Source of the DNA: Myxococcaceae bacterium
Lineage (GTDB): Bacteria; Myxococcota; Myxococcia; Myxococcales; Myxococcaceae
Reading direction: 5' to 3'
DNA length: 42,725 bases
NCBI GenBank assembly: GCA_020247085.1
Contig: JADCJJ010000038.1
Coordinates: 1-42,725, forward strand
Part shown: positions 17,817 through 24,497 of the stretch, piece by piece
Position numbering within the stretch: the first letter of the stretch is position 1
Layout of the letters: every line of letters starts with the position of its first letter
The notes under the pieces: generated by a model
The model's input: the letters and a program-made list of their open reading frames with translations, nothing else
The model's database searches: none
What the model was told of the DNA's origin: nothing
Made by a program: the position numbers and the translations under genes

Positions 17817-18176
17817 TCAGTTCTTCTTCGCCTGCCGGCTGGCGAGAATCTCTTCCACCAGCGCCATCGACTCGTCGTCGAAGTTGACGAACTCGACGCC
17901 CATGCCCGCGACGCGCCCCTTCACGCCCGGGGGGTTCACCCGCACCACGCGCCCCATGCCCTCGATGAGCCGGCTCCCGTCGGCCAGCGTGAACTGCAGG
18001 TAGATGACGCTGCCCTCTTCTCTCGGCTCGTCGGTGCGAATGAAGATGCCGCCCATCGACAGGTTCACCGAGTACTCCGCCAGGAAGTCCTCGAAGGTGT
18101 TGAACCGGTACTGCACGAGGATGGAGAGCGGCGTGCGGGGGAACCGACGTTTCTCCGAGCCGTCGCTGTCGCTCAT
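17817..18176 (-). CDS. PilZ-domain protein (putative c-di-GMP receptor)
   Basis: A 119-residue single-domain protein. It has the PilZ binding signature: the arginine motif RRFPRTPL near the N-terminus and NLSMGGIFI (the [DN]xSxxG motif) about 30 residues later, both needed to bind cyclic di-GMP. The layout resembles the small PilZ proteins found in large numbers in myxobacteria. It likely acts in the cytoplasm as a c-di-GMP effector for motility, polysaccharide output or similar processes. It sits directly upstream of the orphan histidine kinase on the same strand and 53 bases after the alpha/beta hydrolase gene. Which output it controls cannot be read from the sequence. Confidence 0.92.
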   Translation of the reverse strand: MSDSDGSEKRRFPRTPLSILVQYRFNTFEDFLAEYSVNLSMGGIFIRTDEPREEGSVIYLQFTLADGSRLIEGMGRVVRVNPPGVKGRVAGMGVEFVNFDDESMALVEEILASRQAKKN

Positions 18177-18229
18177 GACGCGACCTTAACCCTGCGGGCA
18201 GCCCCGCGCCGCAGCCTCGACACCCGGGC

Positions 18230-19015
18230 TCACCGGAAGGCGCGCAGGAGCCAGGGCAGCACCCGGCCCGTCGTCACCAGCCCCATGTGGTCGAACCGCT
18301 CCGACTGGAACGACACCAGCCGCGCCGCGCGCACCTGCGGGGGCAGCTCGTCGTACAGGTACGGCAGGTCATCGAGCCTGGCGGCCTCGGGGTGCCGGGC
18401 CAGGAACCACTCGGCGCGCTGCTGGGTGTCGAAGCCGACGAGCACGAGCTGGCGGGTCTTCGCCTCGGCGCTCGTCACCCAGGCGCGGAACTCGTCGTCG
18501 TTGCCGTAGAGGCCGTCGACGAGGATGACGCGCTCGAGCGGGGCGTGGGAGAGCCACTCGACGATGGTCTTGTAGGCGCCGCTGTGCCCGACGACGACGA
18601 GCCGGGCGGGCAGCCGCTGCTTCGTGCGCTGCGCCACCACGGCGAGCAGCTCGGTGACGTCGGGCCAGAGCACCGGGTCTCGGCCGCCGCTGCGCGCCTC
18701 GGGCACGACGAAGACGGCGTTGCGCCCCGAGTCGCGGAACTGGGTGAGCAGCTGGTGGTCGAGCACCGCCCGGTCGACGTCGGTGAAGAAGCCGTGCACG
18801 TAGACGACGGTGACGGCAGTCGCGGGCGAGAAGCGGCGCGGGCGCCAGACGTGCACCGCGCCCCGGTCCTTCGTGCCGAAGCGCCAGTGCCGCCCGTCCT
18901 CGTTGAGCTGCTCGACGTGCTCGGCCACGGTCGTCGCCCGCACCGAGGCCATGGCCGGAGAGAGCCCCTCGGCGGGCGCCTGGCACAGGGCGAGGGCAAC
19001 GACGACGGCCAGCAT
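18230..19015 (-). CDS. Exported alpha/beta hydrolase
   Basis: A 261-residue protein with a short signal-like N-terminus (MLAVVVALALCQAPA) and an alpha/beta hydrolase fold. It has the oxyanion-hole block VVYVHGF, a nucleophile elbow GHSGAY, a probable acid in VILVDGLYG, and the histidine in RFDHMGLVT. The catalytic triad therefore appears complete, suggesting an esterase, lipase or related hydrolase in the periplasm. The substrate is not predictable. It starts four bases after the stop of the unknown exported protein 19020-20186 on the same strand, so the two are almost certainly co-translated and probably work in the same place. Confidence 0.85.
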   Translation of the reverse strand: MLAVVVALALCQAPAEGLSPAMASVRATTVAEHVEQLNEDGRHWRFGTKDRGAVHVWRPRRFSPATAVTVVYVHGFFTDVDRAVLDHQLLTQFRDSGRNAVFVVPEARSGGRDPVLWPDVTELLAVVAQRTKQRLPARLVVVGHSGAYKTIVEWLSHAPLERVILVDGLYGNDDEFRAWVTSAEAKTRQLVLVGFDTQQRAEWFLARHPEAARLDDLPYLYDELPPQVRAARLVSFQSERFDHMGLVTTGRVLPWLLRAFR

Positions 19016-19019
19016 CGCG

Positions 19020-20186
19020 TCAGGGCGCCGCGGCGGCGGGCGCGCGGCGCGTCACCAGCATGTGTTTCGACAGCTGCTTGTCGAGGTAGCCGTAGCGGAA
19101 CGCGAGCGGCTTCGCCGTCTTCCACAGCGCGCGAAAGTCCTCGTTGTACTGGGGGTTCGCGCCGAGGAACGACTCGGTGAAGCGGCCGAAGGCCTGCTGC
19201 TCGAAGCCCGCCGCCTTCGCGAAGCGCGGCGGAATGCCGGTCGAGTCGCTCACCATGAACTCCATGTGCGCGAGCAGGTAGTCGCGAATCACCGAGAAGT
19301 GGTCGCGCCACAGCAGGTAGCTGGCGGCCTTCGTCATCGCGACGATGCGGCCCTTCTGCTCGAGGTACTTCCGCATGCCGGTGTCCTGGCCGAAGTTCGT
19401 GTCCGAGAGGTTCTGCGCGAAGTGCCGGTGCACGCGGGCCTGCGTCTTCGGGTCCGCGCCCTTCTTGACGAAGACGAGCTCGAGGTTGTCGAAGGCCTCG
19501 GAGAAGTCGGGCGACATCCACGCCTGGTGGAGCAGCTTCGCCTGCTTCACCTCGCTCGCCGAGAGGTCGGTGGCCGTCAGGGCGCGCAGGCTGCCGTCGG
19601 CGTTCGCCTTGACGTACCGCAGCGACACCGGCTCGAAGCCGTGCACCGCGAGCCCGATGAGGAAGAATGACAGCTGGCCTGGCAGCTCGCCGCGCTGGCC
19701 CTTCATCAGGTTCTCGGTCTTCGAGTCGTTGGCCGTCAGCAGCCCCGCCGACGTGGCGCGGACGAGCGCGAGCGAGGCGGCGAGCTGCTTCGAGGTGATG
19801 GTGTCGATGCGGCGCGGGTCGCCCGCGTGCTCGAGCGACATCGTCGTGATGTCGGTCGCCTCGGGGTAGGTCGTGAGGGCCGAGATGAGGTCACCGCCGC
19901 CGAAGGGGTAGACGACGGTGGTGGGCAGGCCCGCCGGCTTGAGCGACTGGAGGAAGGGCATCGCCTCGCCGACCCAGGTCTTGCGGTACTTCTCGATGCG
20001 GCGGCGCAGCTCCTTGCAGTGGGCCTCGACGACCCTCGCGTCGAGGTGCGCGGGCACCGGCTCGTCTCCGGCGCACGCCACCACGCGGAACAGCACCTTC
20101 GCCTGCTTCGAGAAGTCGAGCGGCTCCGAGGGCGCCGGCGCCAGCTGCGCCTGGGCCAACACAAGAGAGAGAACAGTGAAGACCAT
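19020..20186 (-). CDS. Unknown exported protein
   Basis: A 388-residue protein with a signal-like N-terminus (MVFTVLSLVLAQAQLAPAP). I do not recognise the family. The sequence is mixed alpha/beta, with no further membrane spans, no repeats and no obvious catalytic motif. A block WVGEAMPFLQSLKP followed by TVVYPFGGGDLISALTTYP looks well ordered and could be a ligand site. A single cysteine pair (Cys38, Cys57) could form a disulphide in the periplasm. It sits between a Ser/Thr kinase (66 bases upstream) and the alpha/beta hydrolase (four bases downstream) on the same strand, so it is probably in one operon with the hydrolase. Confidence 0.8.
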   Translation of the reverse strand: MVFTVLSLVLAQAQLAPAPSEPLDFSKQAKVLFRVVACAGDEPVPAHLDARVVEAHCKELRRRIEKYRKTWVGEAMPFLQSLKPAGLPTTVVYPFGGGDLISALTTYPEATDITTMSLEHAGDPRRIDTITSKQLAASLALVRATSAGLLTANDSKTENLMKGQRGELPGQLSFFLIGLAVHGFEPVSLRYVKANADGSLRALTATDLSASEVKQAKLLHQAWMSPDFSEAFDNLELVFVKKGADPKTQARVHRHFAQNLSDTNFGQDTGMRKYLEQKGRIVAMTKAASYLLWRDHFSVIRDYLLAHMEFMVSDSTGIPPRFAKAAGFEQQAFGRFTESFLGANPQYNEDFRALWKTAKPLAFRYGYLDKQLSKHMLVTRRAPAAAAP

Positions 20187-20252
20187 GCGCCCCGCCTAGC
20201 ATGGACCCGGGCGCCCGTACCCGCCCCGAAGCGCTCGACGCCGGCGCGGGCG

Positions 20253-21893
20253 TCACTGCGCGGGGAACTCGACGCGCACGTTCGACTCGCGCCCCTCCAC
20301 GACGGTCACCTTCCGCACCGCCGCGGTCCCGCCGGGCGCCCGGAAGCTGACCGTTCGCACGCCCGCCGCCACGGGGAGCCTCGCCACGGGCGTCGTGGCG
20401 ACGTGCTTGCCGTCGACGAAGACGTCGGCCCACGGCACCGCGTCGGCGGTGAGGTACCCGATGGCGGCGGCCTTCTGGTGAGGCGGAGGCGAAAGGCTCG
20501 CAGCGCGCACCCGCACGGCGCCGGCGCCTCCAACGGCGCCCCTCGCCGCCGCGACGGGCCCACCACCGCCGGCGCCACCTTCGGCCGCCGCGACGGGCCC
20601 ACCACCGCCGGCGCCACCTTCGGCCGCTGCGACGGGCCCACCACCGCCGGCGCCACCTTCGGCCGCTGCGACGGGCCCACCATCGCCGGCGGCACCTCTC
20701 CCAAGCGTGACGGCCGCGCTGCCGACGGCTCTCTCAGCCGACTCCGGCGCCCCGGCGACGCGGACCCTCTCGCTGGGGAGCGGGCCTCGCCGGGCCTCCT
20801 CCCTCGCGCGCCGCCCCCAGACGCCCGCGGCGAGCGAGACGACGATGACCGCCACCAGCGACGCCCCGGCGACGACCACCCACCGCTCCAGCCGAGGGCG
20901 TGGCGCGGACACCGAGGCGCCGCCCGCGAAGCGCCGCGTCACCCGAAGCTCCTGCAGGGCCGCGCCGGACGGGTCGAGCTGCGCCTCGTCTCGAGTCGGC
21001 ACCCTCACGCGCCGAAGGAACTCGGCCAGCTCCGGGGCGCTCGAGACCGGCCCGTCGAGGAGCGCGTCGCGAAAGCTGGCGGCGTCGGAGAACCGCTCAC
21101 CCGGCGTGCGAGCCATCGCCCGGTGCAGCGCCTGCTCGAGGCCCGGCGTGACGTCGGGCCGCAGCTCGCGCAGCGGCCTGGCCCGCCCTTCGAGAACGGC
21201 CCTGAGCGTCTCCTCCTGGGTCTCCCCGCGAAACGGGTTCACCCCGGCGATGACCTCGTAGAGCGTGACCGCGGCCGCGTAGAGGTCGGCCCGCCCATCG
21301 AGGCGCGAGGCGTGCGACAGCTGCTCCGGCGCGATGTACGCGGCCTTGCCCTTGATGACGCCAGAGCGGGTCCCCGCCTCCCCGACCCGGGCGATGCCGA
21401 AGTCGGTCAGCTGCACCGCGCCGGACGTGGACAAGAGGATGTTCGAGGGCGTGACGTCGCGGTGCACCAGCTTGAGCGGTCGCCCCTTCGAGTCGCAGAG
21501 CGCGTGCGCGTAGCCCAGGGCCTCGCAGATGCCGAGGCCGATGGCGCGCACGACGGGCAGCGGAACGCGCACGCCCTGGTCCGAAAGGGAGCGCAGGAGC
21601 TGCGCGAGGCTCACCCCGTCGACGAGCTGCATCGCGAGGAAGGGGCGCCCCTCGGCCTCGCCGACGTCGAAGACCTCGACGATGTTGGGGTGGTGCAGCC
21701 GCGCCGACAGCCGGGCCTCGTCGTAGAAGCGACTCACGGCGTCAGGCGATGTGGCGAGCTCGGCGAGCAGCAGCTTGAGCGCGACGAACTTCTCGAAGTC
21801 GCCGGCGCCCGTCTTCCTCGCGACGTACACCTCACCCATGCCGCCAGCCGCCAGCCGCCGGAGCACTTCGTAGCTGGCCGACACCCCACCCAT
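20253..21893 (-). CDS. Membrane-anchored Ser/Thr protein kinase with repeat linker and PEGA-like tail
   Basis: A 546-residue kinase. The catalytic domain covers about residues 8-280: RLAAGGMGEVY, VALK lysine (40), HRDVTPSN loop (144-151), DFG (164-166) and APEQ. A membrane span lies at about 345-365. The linker then contains a 13-residue Gly/Ala repeat (GGPVAAAEGGAGG) in nearly four copies, encoded by a 39-bp tandem repeat, before a C-terminal PEGA-like domain (WADVFVDGKHVATTPVARLPV). This suggests a transmembrane kinase whose outer domain is held away from the membrane on a flexible, possibly length-variable stalk. It follows a lipoprotein and a TPR membrane protein on the same strand. Targets are unknown. 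Confidence 0.93.
   Translation of the reverse strand: MGGVSASYEVLRRLAAGGMGEVYVARKTGAGDFEKFVALKLLLAELATSPDAVSRFYDEARLSARLHHPNIVEVFDVGEAEGRPFLAMQLVDGVSLAQLLRSLSDQGVRVPLPVVRAIGLGICEALGYAHALCDSKGRPLKLVHRDVTPSNILLSTSGAVQLTDFGIARVGEAGTRSGVIKGKAAYIAPEQLSHASRLDGRADLYAAAVTLYEVIAGVNPFRGETQEETLRAVLEGRARPLRELRPDVTPGLEQALHRAMARTPGERFSDAASFRDALLDGPVSSAPELAEFLRRVRVPTRDEAQLDPSGAALQELRVTRRFAGGASVSAPRPRLERWVVVAGASLVAVIVVSLAAGVWGRRAREEARRGPLPSERVRVAGAPESAERAVGSAAVTLGRGAAGDGGPVAAAEGGAGGGGPVAAAEGGAGGGGPVAAAEGGAGGGGPVAAARGAVGGAGAVRVRAASLSPPPHQKAAAIGYLTADAVPWADVFVDGKHVATTPVARLPVAAGVRTVSFRAPGGTAAVRKVTVVEGRESNVRVEFPAQ
20551..20700 (-). repeat. 39-bp tandem repeat, nearly four copies, inside the kinase linker
   Basis: Copies start at 20551, 20590, 20629 and 20668 on the plus-strand numbering. 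The first three are almost identical, with a single C/T difference visible; the fourth diverges near its end. The unit is 13 codons, so gain or loss of copies would keep the kinase reading frame and change only stalk length. It encodes GGPVAAAEGGAGG. Confidence 0.92.
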
Positions 21894-21934
21894 CGCGTCC
21901 TACGGTAGCGCAGGTCTTGCGCAGGCGCTGGTGC

Positions 21935-22768
21935 TCAGTCGAAGCCGCACGGCCCCGCGTCGGGGGCCACGCGCCCCAAGGTCGCGTCGTCGAGCAGCAC
22001 CGAGCCGGTGACGGGGCCCGTCAGGTTCACGCGCAGCTCGACCAGCGCGCCCGGCCCCAGGCTGGTACTGAGGCAATGCGCCAGGAGCACCCACCCCCCG
22101 TCGTCGACTCGACACGAGGTCGTCAGCTCCGAGCCTGGACTGGTCCCTCCTGCGTCCCGCACGCGCTCCCGGACGACGAAATCGACGCCCGCGTCACCGC
22201 CGAGCTGCGCGTAGACCCGACCACAGAACCGCTCACCAGGCGAGGTGATGGTCGTCCGCGAGCTCAAGAGCTGGCCACCATCCGGGCTGCCCCCGTCGGC
22301 CTGGACGACGCCGAACCTCGCCGCGAACAGGCCAGACCGCGCTGCGTCCGAGCGGGTGAGGACGCCGCGCACCAGAATCCAGTCGCTCGGCAGGCCGCCG
22401 TCCCAGACCTCGAAGCCCGGGTTCTGGAGCAGGTTCCCGCTCGCACCTCCGTCCCGCCCCGCGCCGGCGTCCGAGGCGCCTCCGCCGTCGAGCGGCCCGC
22501 CTCCGTCGGCACCGGCCCCTGCATCTCCGCCGCCGTCGCGCGGCCCGCCTCCGTCGCCACCGGCCCCTGCGTCTCCGCCGGTGTCGGGCGGCTCACCGCC
22601 ATCACCCCGCCCGTCGGCCCGCTGGCACCGGCCACCGACGCACACGAGGTCTCCGCCGCACGGGCGGTCCTGGCTGCAGCGCTTTCCGGTCTCGTCGACC
22701 GGCTCCAGCTCGCACGCGAAGAACAAGAAGCACAGGGAGCCGGCGAGCCCTCTGGCGCCCGGGCTCAC
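21935..22768 (-). CDS. Lipoprotein-like protein with Cys-rich motif, Gly/Asp linker and carbohydrate-binding-like domain
   Basis: A 277-residue exported protein. The N-terminus (GLAGSLCFLFFACE) looks like a lipoprotein signal, although the lipobox is not canonical. Next is a compact cysteine motif (CSQDRPCGGDLVCVGGRC) of the kind seen in many myxobacterial surface proteins, then a low-complexity Gly/Asp/Ala linker. The C-terminal domain (about 115-277), beginning LLQNPGFEVWDGGLPSDW, resembles carbohydrate-binding modules of the CBM4/9 type. The GTG start at 22768 overlaps the stop of the upstream TPR gene (GTGA), and it lies 41 bases before the kinase. A surface ligand-binding role is plausible; the track start at 22885 is rejected because it overruns the TPR gene. 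Confidence 0.78.
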   Translation of the reverse strand: MSPGARGLAGSLCFLFFACELEPVDETGKRCSQDRPCGGDLVCVGGRCQRADGRGDGGEPPDTGGDAGAGGDGGGPRDGGGDAGAGADGGGPLDGGGASDAGAGRDGGASGNLLQNPGFEVWDGGLPSDWILVRGVLTRSDAARSGLFAARFGVVQADGGSPDGGQLLSSRTTITSPGERFCGRVYAQLGGDAGVDFVVRERVRDAGGTSPGSELTTSCRVDDGGWVLLAHCLSTSLGPGALVELRVNLTGPVTGSVLLDDATLGRVAPDAGPCGFD

Positions 22769-23658
22769 CACACGAAGAGCACCGTCGAGCCGACCGCCGC
22801 GGCGCCGGCGCCGACGAAGAGGCCGGTGGCGGCCTGGCTCTGCGCCGAGGCCTGGCGCTGCGTCGCGCGCGCCGTGTCGGCCCACTCTGCGTCACGCGCG
22901 CTCCGCTCGAGCGCGAGCGAGTCGAGCTTGAGCCCCAGCCCGATGCCGCCGGCGATGAGGGCCACGGCGCCCGTGACGAGGGCGGCGATGGTGGTGCCCT
23001 TCAAGGCCGGCGCCCCGGTGGCGGGCGGCTGCGGAGGGGGCAGCGCGTTCACCTCGACCAGCCGGGGCTGCGCGCGCGAGCCGAGCGACGCGACGGCGGC
23101 ACCCGCCGCGTCGAGCAGCTCGACGTACCACCGCACCGCGCCCTCGGCCGAGACCGGCAGCGGGAAGTCGAGCGTTCGCACCGCCACCGCGAGCGGCGCC
23201 TGAGACCACTCACCCTCCGCGCGTCGCTCGAAGAGCCGCGCGCTCGCCACGCGGCGGTAGGGGTCGACCACCTCGACGAGCACACGCCCGGGTGGGCCCG
23301 CCACCTCGACGAGGCTCACCGTGCCAGGCGGGTAGAGCCGCCGCTTCACGACGTCGAACACCTCGACGATCTTCGGTGACGTCAGCTTCCGGTCGAGCTC
23401 GAAGTCGGGCTCACGCGACAGCAGCTCGGTGAAGGCCTCCTCGGCCTGCGCCCGATCGCCCCTGGCGACATGACAGCGGGCCAGCAGCTCGAGGACCTCG
23501 GCGCGCTGCACCCGGTCCAGGCTGGGGACCTGCCGGGCGACCGCCAGCGTCTCGAGCGCCTCGGCGAACCTGGCCTCTCGCATCGACGCCCGGGCCTGCT
23601 CGAGCCACGGGTTGACGACCTGCGAGAGCAGCACCACCGTGAGGACGGACCCCAACAC
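22765..23658 (-). CDS. Exported TPR protein with C-terminal membrane segments
   Basis: A 297-residue protein with a signal-like N-terminus (LGSVLTVVLLSQVV), TPR-like helices at about 18-85 (LLARCHVARGDRAQAEEAFTELL), a beta-rich middle, and two hydrophobic helices near the C-terminus (about 218-240 and 280-297). The GTG start is the only one near the hydrophobic segment. Its plan matches the TPR protein at 4710-5504: TPR, a segment ending in a lysine-rich helix, a beta domain with a YVELLDA-like strand, then the membrane anchor. Both are neighbours of Ser/Thr kinases. It is coupled to the following lipoprotein by GTGA. A role as partner or scaffold for the kinase is an inference from this repeated arrangement. 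Confidence 0.82.
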   Translation of the reverse strand: MLGSVLTVVLLSQVVNPWLEQARASMREARFAEALETLAVARQVPSLDRVQRAEVLELLARCHVARGDRAQAEEAFTELLSREPDFELDRKLTSPKIVEVFDVVKRRLYPPGTVSLVEVAGPPGRVLVEVVDPYRRVASARLFERRAEGEWSQAPLAVAVRTLDFPLPVSAEGAVRWYVELLDAAGAAVASLGSRAQPRLVEVNALPPPQPPATGAPALKGTTIAALVTGAVALIAGGIGLGLKLDSLALERSARDAEWADTARATQRQASAQSQAATGLFVGAGAAAVGSTVLFVW

Positions 23659-23738
23659 GAAGCGAGTAGACCATGCGCCCTGCCCCCGTCAAAACCACCG
23701 CGCCCCGCGACTGCAGGCGCTGGCGGCGACCACGCACG

Positions 23739-24497
23739 TCAGCGGCCCGCCTCCACGCCTGGCACCTCGAGGCCGAGGGCCCGCTTCACCTCGGCGATGG
23801 GCAGCCCGCCGAAGCGCGCCTTCACCTGGGGCAGCGTGCCGAAGCTCCGCGGGTGCATGCGGTCGACGTAGATGACGCCGTCGAGGTGGTCGGCCTCGTG
23901 CTGGAGGATGCGCGCCGGCCACCCCCGCGCGCGCCACGAGACGGGCGCCCCCGCCTCGTCGAGCCCCGTCACCTCGACCTCGCGCCAGCGCTCCACGAGG
24001 GCCGCGTAGCCCGACACCGACAGGCACCCCTCGAAGAAGGTGACGCGCTCGTCGCCGACGGGCTTGAGCGTCGGGTTGACGAAAACGCGCAGGGGCAACG
24101 GCACCCGCTCCCGCTCGGCGCGCTCGACTGGCGTGAGCGCGGCCTGCAGCTCGGCCCGGTCCTCGAGCACGAAGACGCGCAGCGACACCCCCAGCTGCGG
24201 GGCGGCCAGGCCGACGCCCGGCGCCTGCCGCATCGCCTCGGTCATGCGCGCCAGCAGGGCGCGGAACTCGGCCGTGCCGAGCTGCTCGGGCGTGACGTCG
24301 CGGGCGCGCTCCCGCAGCACCGGGTGACCAACCTGGACGATGGGGTTTTCCATGGGCGTTCCTGGCGGGGGCATGCCCGCGGCTGGCGAGGCGAGGCCCG
24401 GGCCGGCGCACCCGGCCAGCGCGGCCACCAGCAGCGCCGCGGCGCCAGCGCCGGGCGAGGTGAGCGCCCCACGGCCGCGTCGGCGCCGAAGCCTCAC
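23739..24497 (-). CDS. def: Peptide deformylase, apparently with a lipoprotein signal peptide
   Basis: A peptide deformylase with all three family motifs: GVGLAAPQ, EGCLS (metal Cys158) and QHEADHLDG (metal His200, His204). It should remove formyl groups from N-formyl-Met peptides. Normal enzymes are 165-190 residues and cytoplasmic. Here the frame extends 48 residues upstream to a GTG at 24497 that overlaps the GH31 stop (GTGA), giving 252 residues with a textbook lipoprotein signal: RLRRRRGRG, then ALLVAALAGC (Cys30). If this start is used, the enzyme is lipid-anchored outside the cytoplasm. A second candidate start, ATG 24353 with AGGA six bases upstream, would give a 204-residue cytoplasmic form. 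Both may be used. There is also an insertion of about 15 residues between motifs I and II. Confidence 0.9.
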   Translation of the reverse strand: MRLRRRRGRGALTSPGAGAAALLVAALAGCAGPGLASPAAGMPPPGTPMENPIVQVGHPVLRERARDVTPEQLGTAEFRALLARMTEAMRQAPGVGLAAPQLGVSLRVFVLEDRAELQAALTPVERAERERVPLPLRVFVNPTLKPVGDERVTFFEGCLSVSGYAALVERWREVEVTGLDEAGAPVSWRARGWPARILQHEADHLDGVIYVDRMHPRSFGTLPQVKARFGGLPIAEVKRALGLEVPGVEAGR

